Source: JAXLWB01 sp046328715 (lineage in GTDB: Bacteria; Chloroflexota; Anaerolineae; Caldilineales; Caldilineaceae). Taken from it: a DNA stretch of 64,000 nucleotides. Shown here piece by piece: positions 36,042-45,295 of this stretch. The stretch covers positions 166,487 through 230,486 of the forward strand of contig JAXLWB010000012.1 in the NCBI GenBank assembly GCA_046328715.1. Reading direction: 5' to 3'. Both the position numbers and the translations under genes were made by a program. Under the pieces are notes generated by a model, which saw only the letters and a list, made by a program, of their open reading frames with translations, searched no databases and was not told the origin of the DNA. The stretch's first letter is position 1; every line of letters starts with the position of its first letter.

Positions 36042-36878
36042 ATGAATCGATCTATCGTAAAACGGCTTTACCCGCTCATAGTGTCCTTTATTCTAGCTGG
36101 TACGTGCATCGCTTTCCTTCCACTCTTTGCCTACGCCCAGAACACATCGGGAATCACCGCTCCTGTGGGCGGTTCCAGTGTTGCTGGCGACGTGATCATT
36201 CAAGGCAGTGCCGTGATCGAGCCATTTCAAAAGTACGAGCTTGCCTTCAAACGTGAACCAAATGGCGATGATGCCTACGCCTATTTTGATGGCGGTACCA
36301 CGCAAGTGGTCAATGGTTCCCTCGGCATCTGGCACACTGCCGGATTGGAAGCAGGAATCTACAGTCTGCGCCTGCGTGTCGTTAAACTTGATGGCAACTA
36401 TGCTGAATTTTATGCGCTCAATATCAACGTGAACCAGCAAGGGGCAGCCACGGAAACGGCCACCGTCACCCCGACACCGAGTGAAGCAACGCCGACCCCT
36501 ATTCCATCAGCGACCTTTACACCAGGCCCCTCCCCTACCCCCAACATTGGCGCAGTCGATCAACCTCAGGTGGTCGAAGACAGCCTGGTCCCGACCGATA
36601 CTCCGGCAGCCGTCGCTGCGGCATCTAACAATGGCTCGACAAACGGACAACAATCATCGAGCGGTGTCATCGTCAACCCCTCGAACAGCACGAATGGAAG
36701 CACTTCAACCACTGCTAGCTCTGGCATCGGCAAAGCGATTGGCGATGCGATGTCGCTAGATCGTCTGCGCAATGAATTTTGGCGCGGCGTACGCATCAGC
36801 GCCGCCATCTGCATCCTCGGTATCGCGCTCGTCGCCGGACGTCAACTCTACTCCTGGTCACGCCGCCGCTTCCGCTAG
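36042..36878 (+). CDS. Exported surface protein with Ig-like domain and C-terminal membrane anchor
   Basis: A 278-residue protein of unknown role. Signal peptide ~1-31 (cleavage near AYAQN), one beta-rich Ig-like domain ~35-130 (ITAPVGGSSVAGDVIIQGSA; GIYSLRLRVVKLDGNYAE), a Thr/Pro and Ser/Asn-rich stalk ~135-235, then a membrane helix (AAICILGIALVAGRQLY) and a basic end SRRRFR. The domain looks like those that open with ITAPVGG and GxVxIxGSA in other surface proteins. The end resembles a sortase-type anchor (helix plus Arg-rich tail) but no LPxTG-like motif precedes the helix, so simple membrane anchoring is more likely. Confidence 0.7.
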   Translation: MNRSIVKRLYPLIVSFILAGTCIAFLPLFAYAQNTSGITAPVGGSSVAGDVIIQGSAVIEPFQKYELAFKREPNGDDAYAYFDGGTTQVVNGSLGIWHTAGLEAGIYSLRLRVVKLDGNYAEFYALNINVNQQGAATETATVTPTPSEATPTPIPSATFTPGPSPTPNIGAVDQPQVVEDSLVPTDTPAAVAAASNNGSTNGQQSSSGVIVNPSNSTNGSTSTTASSGIGKAIGDAMSLDRLRNEFWRGVRISAAICILGIALVAGRQLYSWSRRRFR

Positions 36879-36881
36879 TAT

Positions 36882-36955
36882 CAATTGCAGTTGCAAATGC
36901 CATAAATTTTTTCCATTCATAGGACTAGAATTCATGGCATTTCAGAGCACAATTG
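36882..36955. repeat. CAATTG-bounded palindromic repeat, copy 2
   Basis: 74 bp beginning three bases after the upstream stop codon. Left AATTGCAGTTGCAAATGCCA pairs with the right half ATGGCATTTCAGAGCACAATT. Same family as 25948-26020. Confidence 0.6.
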
Positions 36956-36965
36956 GTATGACACA

Positions 36966-37008
36966 GTAGCACAAGAAATGATTTCTTGTGCTACTTGCTT
37001 TTTCTTCT
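36966..37008 (+). terminator. Rho-independent terminator
   Basis: Perfect 13-bp stem GTAGCACAAGAAA / TTTCTTGTGCTAC with a 3-nt loop followed by a T-rich tract (TTGCTTTTTCTTCT). Ends the surface-protein transcript before pth. Confidence 0.85.
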
Positions 37009-37161
37009 CCAATTGAGTACTATACTCCTTTACGCATTCTGTTCCCAGAATGCCTAATTTCGCGCACGGCGCTTGTCTTCATAGAGCGATTGGGGCTTAC
37101 CCTTCCTTTGAGACTACACGTCGTTTCCTGATTTAGTTTCGATGGGTGGCTTTGAGTATTT

Positions 37162-37800
37162 ATGTCCAAGCTGAAGATGATTGTCGGCCTCGGCAATCCT
37201 GGTCCTCAATATACAAACAATCGCCACAACATTGGCTTTCAATGTGTCGATCTCTTTGCGCGCCGTCATGGCTTTGATGCAGGCAAAATGCAGAACCGCG
37301 CCATGATCACCCAAGGTTTTGTGCGCAAAAACAGCAAGAGCCTTATCGGTGCAGAAACTATCCAGACACTCCAGCAGCAAAAGGTGCTTCTGGTCAAACC
37401 GCTGACATTCATGAATGTCAGCGGCGAGGCCGTCGGCCCCCTGGCGCACTTTTATCAGGTCGAGCCCCAGGATCTGATTGTCGTCCACGACGACCTCGAT
37501 CTGCCTTCGGGCAAGCTACGCCTGCGCATGGGTGGCAGCTCTGGTGGTCAAAATGGTATCAAGTCGATCATTCAACAGTTGGGGACACCAGAGTTTGCAC
37601 GCGTCAAGGTCGGCATTGGCCGTCCGCCAGGGCGAATGGACCCAGCCGCCTACGTGCTGCAAAATTTCAGCAGCGAGGAAGAGACAAACTTCGCGCTGCT
37701 GCGCAGCACCGTGTGCGATGCCTTAGAAAGTTGGCTCTTCGACGGCATCGAAGTCACCATGAATCGGTTTAACGGGGAAAAAGTGGCAAGTAGCAAGTAA
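37162..37800 (+). CDS. pth: Peptidyl-tRNA hydrolase
   Basis: A 212-residue enzyme that releases peptides from stalled peptidyl-tRNA. Conserved motifs: GLGNPGPQYTNNRHNIGF with catalytic His22, KPLTFMNVSGEAV, HDDLDLPSGKLR with Asp110, and GGQNGIKSI. It is slightly longer than the usual ~190 residues because of an insert of ~10-15 residues (RKNSKSLIGAETIQTLQQQ region) before KVLLVKP. It precedes mfd in the same direction, an arrangement common in bacteria. Confidence 0.96.
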   Translation: MSKLKMIVGLGNPGPQYTNNRHNIGFQCVDLFARRHGFDAGKMQNRAMITQGFVRKNSKSLIGAETIQTLQQQKVLLVKPLTFMNVSGEAVGPLAHFYQVEPQDLIVVHDDLDLPSGKLRLRMGGSSGGQNGIKSIIQQLGTPEFARVKVGIGRPPGRMDPAAYVLQNFSSEEETNFALLRSTVCDALESWLFDGIEVTMNRFNGEKVASSK

Positions 37801-37837
37801 CAAGCGTTGGGTATGCTGTTCGACCCGCCACCCGCCA

Positions 37838-37861
37838 CTCGCAATTCGCAATTCGCAATTC
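37838..37861. repeat. Tandem CGCAATT heptamers between pth and mfd
   Basis: Three copies of TCGCAAT in direct tandem, 10 bp before the mfd start codon. The same heptamer family occurs in frame in the FG-GAP gene (27931-27965) and inside mfd. Confidence 0.65.
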
Positions 37862-37870
37862 TAAAACACT

Positions 37871-40800
37871 ATGAACCTTTCTGGCCTGCTCGATATATTA
37901 CCTGCTGTCCCTGCCTTTCGGGACTTAGTTGCGCAGATTACAGCACATCGTAGCGGAACACCCACACCGCTCGAAGCACAGGCACTCTTGACCGCAGCCC
38001 GACCGTTTGTGGTTGCTGGGCTGAAGAAACAGTTGCCAGGGCCATTGGTACTACTCACCTCGCGCAGCGAAATGGCCCAACAACTGGTCGACCAACTGCT
38101 CGATTGGTTGCCGCCTCAGGATGAAGGAGGACCTCCCGTCCTTCAATTTGCCGATCCCGACGCCTTGCCCTACGAACGTATCTCCTGGAGCAGCACCACG
38201 CGCCAACGTCGTCTGACTGCGCTCTCAGCTTTGCAGAGCAAAATTGGCCCTGCGCCAGTCGTCGTTGCCAGTGCTCGTTCATTGCTGCAAAAGACCTTGC
38301 CCGCGCGCGAATTGCGCCTGGCGCTGCGTCCCTTGAAGGTCGGTGGGGTCATTCGCCTGGAGCAAATGGCACTCAACTGGGTGCTGACTGGCTACCATTC
38401 CGTCGACGTGGTTGAAGAGCCGGGTAGCTTTGCCCGTCGCGGTGGCATTATCGATATTTGGCCGCCCAATTTGCCGCGTCCGGTGCGCATTGACCTATTC
38501 GGCGATGAGATTGAAAGCCTGCGCCTCTTTGATCCAACCACACAGCGCAGCGAAGGTCGTGTTTCTTCGATTGAGATTGGCCCGGGCAGCGAGGCACTGA
38601 GCAAGTATGGCCCCATGGCGTTGGAACGTCTCGGTATCAAGGGCGGTGCCTTGGCCGATCCTGAAAATGTCAATAGCCAGGAAGAGCTTTCGATTTTACT
38701 CGATTCGTCACTTTTGTTGGCAGTGCGTGAGGAGATTCGCAACGAAGTCGAGCAACTGGGCCGCTCCGAGAGCTTTCACGGCATCGAGTGGTATCTTCCC
38801 TACTTTTACGACGATCCGTCTACCCTGCTTGACCATCTCCCCGCGGAAAGCACCCTGGTGATCGACGATGCCCTCGATCTCTTTGCGACGATCCATGAGC
38901 AAGAACAACAGGCCCAAGCGCTGAAGTATGAGTTGGAGCACAGCGGGGAACTTCCACATGGCTTTGCCAGTAGCTTTGTCAGTGCCGATGAGTTGCGCAG
39001 CAAACTACAAATCCTCAATCCCATAGTGCTCGGTTTGGGTGATCTGAACGGCAGAGCGACACAGGCCAATACACCGCTGGCGCGTTCCTTTGCGCCTGGC
39101 CCCCGTTACGGTGGCAAAAATAAAGAGTATGTCGCCGCCATCGGTCGCCTCCACGACGAGAAGCAGACGGTCACCCTGATCACGCGTCATGCTCCCCGCC
39201 TCAAAGAAGAGTTGATGACCGCAGACCTCATCACCCATGTCCAAGCTGAGATCAGCGAACCGCCGATTCTAGGCACGATTTCGTTGGTGCAAGGTGTGGT
39301 GAGTGAAGGGTTTGTCATTAAGGGCCTGGAAATGGGGAGCACGCCTCATCCCCCTACCGCCCCATCTCCCCAACTTCATCTATACAGCGACTCCGAGCTC
39401 TACGGCTGGAGCAAACCGCAAGCGCGGCGGCGCGTGCAACCACACAGTCGGGTGGCACCTGAACTTTTCTTTGCCGATGTCAAGAAGGGTGACTTTGTCG
39501 TACATATCGAACATGGCATCGGCCTCTTTGATGGCTTGGTGCGGCTCACATTAGGTGGTGTCGAGCGCGAGTATCTGCAAGTCAGCTACGCGCGTGAGGA
39601 CAAGCTCTATGTCCCCGTCCATCAAGCTGACCGCCTAAGCCGTTACGTGGGTGCGGGCGAAAAAGTCCCCGCAGTCAGCCGCCTGGGTACAGCCGATTGG
39701 AACATTGCCAAAGAACGGGTCAAACAAGCGATTGCCGATATCGCCGAGGATCTGCTCAAGCTCTACGCCGAGCGCGAGTTGGCACAGCGCCACATCTACA
39801 GCCCCGACACCGAATGGCAACAGGCGATGGAAGCCGCTTTTCCCTATGAAGAGACCGACGACCAGCTTCGTGCGATTGATGCGGTCAAGCGCGACATGGA
39901 GTCGGACAAGCCAATGGATCGCCTCGTCATGGGCGATGTTGGCTATGGCAAGACAGAGGTTGCCGTCCGGGCCGCCTTTAAAGCGATCAACGATCAGAAA
40001 CAGGTGGCACTCTTGGCACCGACGACCGTTCTCGCTCAACAACATTTCCGCAACATCAGTCGCCGCTTCGACAATTTCCCTGTGCGGGTCGATGTGCTGA
40101 GTCGCTTCCGTACACCCGCCCAGCAACAGAAGACGATCAACGATTTACGCACCGGCCAGGTCGATATGGTAGTCGGCACCCATCGGCTGCTCAGCGAGGA
40201 TGTGGTTTTTAAAGATTTGGGGTTGCTGATCATCGATGAAGAGCAACGTTTCGGTGTAGAGCAAAAGGAAAAGCTCAAGCAGCTACGCACCCATGTTGAT
40301 GTGCTGACGCTGAGTGCCACGCCCATCCCACGCACGCTGCACATGAGCCTGAGCGGTCTGCGCGACATGAGCACCTTGACCCAGGCACCGCGCGACCGTC
40401 AGCCGATCCACACGGTGTTGGCCGAATATGATGACACGTTGATCAAGCAGGCGATCCAGCGCGAATTGACGCGCAAAGGGCAAGTCTTTGTGGTCAACGA
40501 TCGGGTGCGCGGCATCCAAGCGCTGGCCGACAAAATTCAACACCTTGTACCCGAGGCGCGTGTGGTCGTCGGTCATGGGCAGATGAATGAGCATGAATTG
40601 GAAGCGACCATGATTGCCTTTGCCGATGGCGAAGCCGATGTGCTGGTGGCGACGACGATCATCGAAAATGGACTCGACATCCCGAACGCCAATACGATCA
40701 TCATCAACCGCGCCGATCACTTTGGCCTGGCCCAACTCTACCAGTTGCGCGGACGGGTCGGGCGCAGCACCCAACGCGGCCACTGCTACCTGCTCTACGA

Positions 40801-41707
40801 TCGACACAGCGTACTCTCCTTCGATGCCCGTCGCCGCCTCAACGCCATCATGGAAAGCAGCGAAGAATTGGGTGCAGGCTACCGTATCGCCATGCGCGAT
40901 CTTGAAATCCGCGGTGCAGGCGAGCTGCTTGGCGCCCGCCAACATGGTAACATCGACACCATCGGCTTCGACCTCTACACCCGCCTGATCGCCCAGACCA
41001 TTAACGAACTGCGGCGCAAGAAGGTAAAGTTTGACAAAGCGGCGGTAGAGCTAGACAAGGAGACAGGAAGACAAGAAGACGGGGAGACAGTTGGCGAGGC
41101 CGCTCTAGATGGAGACAGTGAGGCCGCATTACAATCCGAGATCCGCACCCCAAGTGGACACCCGCCGCAATCCGCAATCGAGAGTGACCTGCCTTTCGAC
41201 ATCGAAGATCCGCTCACCCCGCCCGTGCAACTCGACTTGCCCATCGACGCCCGTATCCCACAAACCTACGTCGAAGAAGATGCGCTACGGCTGCAACTCT
41301 ACCGGCGTATTGCCGGGATTACCCACATCGAACAGATCGACGAGATGCGACAGGAGTTGGTGGATCGCTTCGGCGAAGATGAGGAAACCAAGTCTGTGCC
41401 CATCGAGATCGAAAATCTCTTCTACCAGATTCGAGTCAAGATGCTCGCCATCCGGGCTGGCATCGAACGGATCGGTCGCGAACTTGATCAACTGGTGCTC
41501 AAGAGCGATGCGCTGGAGAACATGGATCGGCCCCAGATGCAACGCCGGCTGCGCCTCGGCCTGCGTCAGATCATGGCCGGCAACGAAAGAGCGATCCCCG
41601 ACGACGCAGCCCGCGTCGGGCGTCGAGCGATCTACCTGCCGCTCGACGAAGAAGGAAAGTGGAAGACAGTGTTGCTGCGAACGTTGGAAATTATGGCCTA
41701 TAGTTGA
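37871..41707 (+). CDS. mfd: Transcription-repair coupling factor
   Basis: A 1278-residue SF2 translocase that removes stalled RNA polymerase and recruits UvrA. N-terminal UvrB-like region ~1-350 (VVEEPGSFARRGGIIDIWPP), RNA-polymerase-interacting domain ~450-560 (GDFVVHIEHGIGLFDGL), translocase ~600-1050 with Walker A GDVGYGKTEVA (Lys694), DEEQ box at 789-792, SATPIPRTLHMSL and QLRGRVGRS, and C-terminal D7 domain. Residues ~1061-1105 are an unusual low-complexity insert (DKETGRQEDGETVGEAAL...) encoded by tandem GACAGGA and CGCAATC repeats, placed between the translocase and D7. Confidence 0.97.
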   Translation: MNLSGLLDILPAVPAFRDLVAQITAHRSGTPTPLEAQALLTAARPFVVAGLKKQLPGPLVLLTSRSEMAQQLVDQLLDWLPPQDEGGPPVLQFADPDALPYERISWSSTTRQRRLTALSALQSKIGPAPVVVASARSLLQKTLPARELRLALRPLKVGGVIRLEQMALNWVLTGYHSVDVVEEPGSFARRGGIIDIWPPNLPRPVRIDLFGDEIESLRLFDPTTQRSEGRVSSIEIGPGSEALSKYGPMALERLGIKGGALADPENVNSQEELSILLDSSLLLAVREEIRNEVEQLGRSESFHGIEWYLPYFYDDPSTLLDHLPAESTLVIDDALDLFATIHEQEQQAQALKYELEHSGELPHGFASSFVSADELRSKLQILNPIVLGLGDLNGRATQANTPLARSFAPGPRYGGKNKEYVAAIGRLHDEKQTVTLITRHAPRLKEELMTADLITHVQAEISEPPILGTISLVQGVVSEGFVIKGLEMGSTPHPPTAPSPQLHLYSDSELYGWSKPQARRRVQPHSRVAPELFFADVKKGDFVVHIEHGIGLFDGLVRLTLGGVEREYLQVSYAREDKLYVPVHQADRLSRYVGAGEKVPAVSRLGTADWNIAKERVKQAIADIAEDLLKLYAERELAQRHIYSPDTEWQQAMEAAFPYEETDDQLRAIDAVKRDMESDKPMDRLVMGDVGYGKTEVAVRAAFKAINDQKQVALLAPTTVLAQQHFRNISRRFDNFPVRVDVLSRFRTPAQQQKTINDLRTGQVDMVVGTHRLLSEDVVFKDLGLLIIDEEQRFGVEQKEKLKQLRTHVDVLTLSATPIPRTLHMSLSGLRDMSTLTQAPRDRQPIHTVLAEYDDTLIKQAIQRELTRKGQVFVVNDRVRGIQALADKIQHLVPEARVVVGHGQMNEHELEATMIAFADGEADVLVATTIIENGLDIPNANTIIINRADHFGLAQLYQLRGRVGRSTQRGHCYLLYDRHSVLSFDARRRLNAIMESSEELGAGYRIAMRDLEIRGAGELLGARQHGNIDTIGFDLYTRLIAQTINELRRKKVKFDKAAVELDKETGRQEDGETVGEAALDGDSEAALQSEIRTPSGHPPQSAIESDLPFDIEDPLTPPVQLDLPIDARIPQTYVEEDALRLQLYRRIAGITHIEQIDEMRQELVDRFGEDEETKSVPIEIENLFYQIRVKMLAIRAGIERIGRELDQLVLKSDALENMDRPQMQRRLRLGLRQIMAGNERAIPDDAARVGRRAIYLPLDEEGKWKTVLLRTLEIMAYS

Positions 41708-41772
41708 GTAGGCTGCGGTTGCCGCTGTAGGCAGAGCAAATTTACTTGTGAAACAAAACAAGAAACAATGCG

Positions 41773-41823
41773 ATAACCCACATTTATCCCACAAAGTTTG
41801 TGGGATAAATGTGGGTTATTTTG
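41773..41823 (+). terminator. Strong terminator-like palindrome after mfd
   Basis: A perfect 47-bp palindrome, arms 41773-41795 and 41797-41819 (outer ATAACCC / GGGTTAT), followed by TTTT. Probably bidirectional, since the convergent LRR gene ends at 41989. Confidence 0.85.
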
Positions 41824-41914
41824 TGGGAGAAGGTCGTTTTCGATTGCTACCATAAAACAACGGTTTCGGTGATTCCGCAGCAGTCTGTTTCAGTAATCGC
41901 TCATTTTATACTTT

Positions 41915-41990
41915 GCTCTGAATGAGAGACGGGGTTTTTCTTCTCGAAGATCGGCTGGAAAAACTCCGCTTCTCATTGCAACCGCAGTTT
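41915..41990. repeat. 76-bp dispersed palindromic repeat, copy 2
   Basis: Ends GCTCTGAATG and GCAACCGCAGTTT as in 1574-1649; internal arms around GGGGTTTTTC / GAAAAACTCC. Its right end overlaps the stop codon of the LRR gene. Confidence 0.5.
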
Positions 41991-44859
41991 AGCGGCGAAT
42001 CATTGGCAAAAATAGCGAACGAACCATGTGAACCTCTGGCAGTTTTGTAGAGCATGCTGCGGTTTGTACAGTTTCGGCATCAAGTTGGTCTTGCCAAAAG
42101 CGCAGTAATACATCAGACCAATTGGATGAACTGTCCGCTACAAACCGATACGGATAAGGGTTGTGAACTGAAGTTTGACGGTTGTACCAGAATGCTTGCC
42201 ATCCAATGTAGGATGCTGAATCGTTGGGCAGTTTGAAACCTTGAAAATCCGTAAAGAGAGCAATTCCTTTACTGGCCGAATCGAATGCCCATTCATGTTT
42301 TGGTTCCGTTGCAAACCAGGGAACACCACTTGTCATGGTTGTCGTGAGCACCGTGTGATTCAGTTCCGTGTTGACCGTTAAGGCTTTTAGAGCGACGGGC
42401 GAATTGGCAAACTCAATTTGCAGGTTCAGCATAAAAGAAGCCAGATCAGAAAGGCCATCTTCGGCGTTCAGATCAAAGTCTTGAGGGCGTTCGGGCAGGT
42501 TGCAGGTTGTGGTGTCGTAGTGTTGGCTTTTTTGATGTGCTTGCAAGATTTTCGCTTTGGTTTCAGAGGGTGATTGCGTAAAACTGTCTAGCAGAGCAAT
42601 TGCTACGTCATCTACCGTACGAGCTAGGGTAATAACCTCTTGACTATCCACAGCGACAAGGATGCGTGGATGAACAGATTTTTCCTCGCCCAACAAAGAA
42701 TTCGATACATCCGCTTCATTCAAAATGCGGTCATAAGCCTGGATCATTTGCAACGCCATCTGTTTGGCAGATTGAGCGGATTGAACAGACTTCAGTGATA
42801 GACCAAGGATCTCGCCACCCGAGTAGGTGTAGTTTGGAGAGCCAATCATTACCTCGGCAAAAGGGTTTCCAGGGGGATTCGCCAGCTCATATAGTTCTTC
42901 CAGTGTGCCACCAAAACAATGGACCACATTAAGCACGGCAATTGGATCGCTCCCATTCTCTGTACCGATTCGCAGCGCTTCTGCTAAGGCATAGGGGGAA
43001 ATTAATGAATAAGGGTGATTATCAGTTAAGGTACCAGGATCGACATCCTGAAGACCCGGCAAGGGGGGAAAGGAAGGACCTACGATTCCATTTGCTGCCG
43101 TGACCGTTAGTGGAAGCGTAATATACTTTGTGATGTCATCAATCGCTGGGGCAATCGGGATCCCATGCCCGACATACGTAAAGGAGGTCATTGGCTTGCT
43201 TGCCTTACCAAAGTTGTTGCGTGCCCACTTCAGAAATGCGCCAAGCTGATCTTTGTTTGCCATGTTGTATTCACGCCAGGCCGCATCAAGTTCAAAGCTC
43301 TTGGGATCGGGCAAGCCGACAAAGTTGTCTATCCGACCGCACTGAACGCTCATGAGCCGTGTATCATTCACATCGGCCTGATCAACCAGAACGACAGCAA
43401 GTTCGTCTGTGTTCAGCGCAGTTGAGGCTTTGATGGCACCAATCAAGGAGTCATACTGTCTGTTGAGATCACTATCGAGCGCTAATGCGTAAAGAGAAAG
43501 TTTATTGTACTGGCGAGGTGAAGTCGTGATCGCTACTTCCTGGCTATAATCACTGTAAAGATCGTTATATTGTCGATTCCCTGGATTTGGTGGTGTGTGG
43601 GTACGAACTGCCATATAGTAGGTGGTCGATGGACAGAGATTCGTAATTGTTTGCGAAGTACTGAGCTTATCGTTGGTTTGTGCATAAACAGAATAGGGAC
43701 CACCCGGTTGAGTTGCAAGACCGATTTGATATTCGCCAGTAGAGATTGTGCTTTGGAGTGGGTTCCACAAGAGTGTGGCAGTGTATGCAGTGTGATTCGC
43801 TACCAGGACATTCGCTGGTGCCAGAGTTTGTGTTTCTGCCCATTGGGGGTGGCGGGTAGCAAGAAAACTTAGCACGCTAGGATTGGTTGCGGTGAGCATG
43901 TTGTTGCTCAAACTGAAATTCTGATTTGCGCCAAGGCCCGACAATTTCGTCAGCCCTAACGGAATTTCACCACTCAATCGATTTTTTTCCAGACGTAGGG
44001 TTGTTAGTTGGGAAAGCTGGTCAATGTCAGAGGGAATTGCACCACTAAGGTAATTGGCGGCTAAGTTGAGCAAGTGCAAATTGGTCATGGTTTGGGTGAG
44101 CCAAGGGGGAATGGGGCCAGCTAGATCGCAGGCGCTTAGATCCAAAAACATAAGTTGTGTTAGTTCTTCTAAGCCAAACTGCGAACACCCAATCAATCGA
44201 GCATTATTGCCAAGCCACAAGCTGGTTAGATGGGTCAACTGCCCCAGGCAGGGTGGCACGGAACCAGTTAAAAGATTCAACTGTAAAGAGAGTTCTTGCA
44301 GGTTTGTCAATTGACAAATTTGTTGTGGAATCGAGCCGTTTAATTGGTTCCCATAAAGAAGAAGAGATTTCATGCTCTGTAATTCACTGAGCCACGATGG
44401 AATTTCCCCTGTGATTATGTTGCTGTGCAGATCGAGATCGGTTAGTTTGGTAGCAACTCGCAAGTGTTCGGAAATGGCTGTGAGCTTACTGTTGGTCAAA
44501 AAGAGCTGGGTGAGCTCTGGTAACAGGTCCAAGCCAGCTAGCGAGCTACCAGTTAAGTTATTCTCATTCAATTTGATCTTTTGCACGTGGTGATGTTCGG
44601 GATCACACTCAATCCCATACCATTCACAAGGCACATTGGTAACCAGCCAGCCGGTCTTTGTGAACCAATGGGTACCTCCGGTTGCACTGAAAAAGGCTTT
44701 CAACCCAATACACTCGCTAACAGGGATTTGGCTTACTTGTGTACAGTCAAACGATAGGTTCTGTGCCTGTGCAGGCATCGGTGAGTGAAAAACAAACAAG
44801 AGCGTTAAAACTAAAGCGAGAGACGCACCTAAGGTGGTCAATAGTAAATTTGTTTTCAT
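41989..44859 (-). CDS. Secreted LRR-FN3-clostripain (C11-like) protein
   Basis: A 956-residue exported protein; start at MKTNLLLTT after AGGGGA. Signal peptide ~1-32 (cleavage near AQAQN). Residues ~33-330 are plant-type leucine-rich repeats opening with an LRRNT-like WYGIEC segment and repeats such as LQSMKSLLLYGNQLNGSIP. Residues ~345-430 form a fibronectin III-like domain. From ~435 comes a caspase/clostripain-like domain (LYALALDSDLNRQYDSL) with His565 (YVGHGIPI) and Cys648 (VVHCFGGT) as the likely dyad. The C-terminus ends MVRSLFLPMIRR with no anchor. Possibly a secreted Arg-specific protease guided by LRRs; specificity unproven. Confidence 0.82.
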   Translation of the reverse strand: MKTNLLLTTLGASLALVLTLLFVFHSPMPAQAQNLSFDCTQVSQIPVSECIGLKAFFSATGGTHWFTKTGWLVTNVPCEWYGIECDPEHHHVQKIKLNENNLTGSSLAGLDLLPELTQLFLTNSKLTAISEHLRVATKLTDLDLHSNIITGEIPSWLSELQSMKSLLLYGNQLNGSIPQQICQLTNLQELSLQLNLLTGSVPPCLGQLTHLTSLWLGNNARLIGCSQFGLEELTQLMFLDLSACDLAGPIPPWLTQTMTNLHLLNLAANYLSGAIPSDIDQLSQLTTLRLEKNRLSGEIPLGLTKLSGLGANQNFSLSNNMLTATNPSVLSFLATRHPQWAETQTLAPANVLVANHTAYTATLLWNPLQSTISTGEYQIGLATQPGGPYSVYAQTNDKLSTSQTITNLCPSTTYYMAVRTHTPPNPGNRQYNDLYSDYSQEVAITTSPRQYNKLSLYALALDSDLNRQYDSLIGAIKASTALNTDELAVVLVDQADVNDTRLMSVQCGRIDNFVGLPDPKSFELDAAWREYNMANKDQLGAFLKWARNNFGKASKPMTSFTYVGHGIPIAPAIDDITKYITLPLTVTAANGIVGPSFPPLPGLQDVDPGTLTDNHPYSLISPYALAEALRIGTENGSDPIAVLNVVHCFGGTLEELYELANPPGNPFAEVMIGSPNYTYSGGEILGLSLKSVQSAQSAKQMALQMIQAYDRILNEADVSNSLLGEEKSVHPRILVAVDSQEVITLARTVDDVAIALLDSFTQSPSETKAKILQAHQKSQHYDTTTCNLPERPQDFDLNAEDGLSDLASFMLNLQIEFANSPVALKALTVNTELNHTVLTTTMTSGVPWFATEPKHEWAFDSASKGIALFTDFQGFKLPNDSASYIGWQAFWYNRQTSVHNPYPYRFVADSSSNWSDVLLRFWQDQLDAETVQTAACSTKLPEVHMVRSLFLPMIRR

Positions 44860-45295
44860 GTTCTGTTCCCCTAATAGTAGCCGAGTTCCAATGGTTGCCA
44901 AGATGAATTGCGGTTATTTGGAGTAAATATCCAGCGTTCGCTGCGATACACTTGACAGTTCCTACACTGCCGGTTGCAATTTCACTGTAGCTGTAGCGCA
45001 GGAAGCTATGTCATGACTTTACCAAGAAAAGTTGTCTAGGTAAATCCTCTATTGATGATGTGTACAGCCTTTTGCTTGGGAAGTGTGAGGGCAAAACGGA
45101 GTCGAGATCACGCGATCTCACGCGATTCAAGGAGCTTTACCACGCGATTCAGCGAAAGCGAGAAAGAAGATAGAAATCAGGAAGATCGTCAGTCACTTCC
45201 GGGAAGGCTCCGTCTAAGGAGAAAGTTGATCGCCAGAGCCTTCCCGGAAGTTGTTTGTCCCGATTCTCTTTCTCTAGCTACTTGTTTGGTTTCAC
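44860..45295. other. 436-bp intergenic region with palindromic repeat
   Basis: No convincing gene. CACGCGAT occurs three times at 45108-45149 as loose direct repeats; a CTTCCGGGAAGG element lies at 45196-45250. Confidence 0.5.
45196..45250. repeat. CTTCCGGGAAGG palindromic repeat, copy B
   Basis: 55 bp, arms identical to copy A (35951-36006); the middle is partly conserved (CTAA..G..AAAGT.GAT). Confidence 0.7.

Noticed and set aside
36042..36878. Surface protein considered as a sortase substrate
   Set aside because: It has a C-terminal helix and Arg-rich tail but no LPxTG-like motif before the helix.
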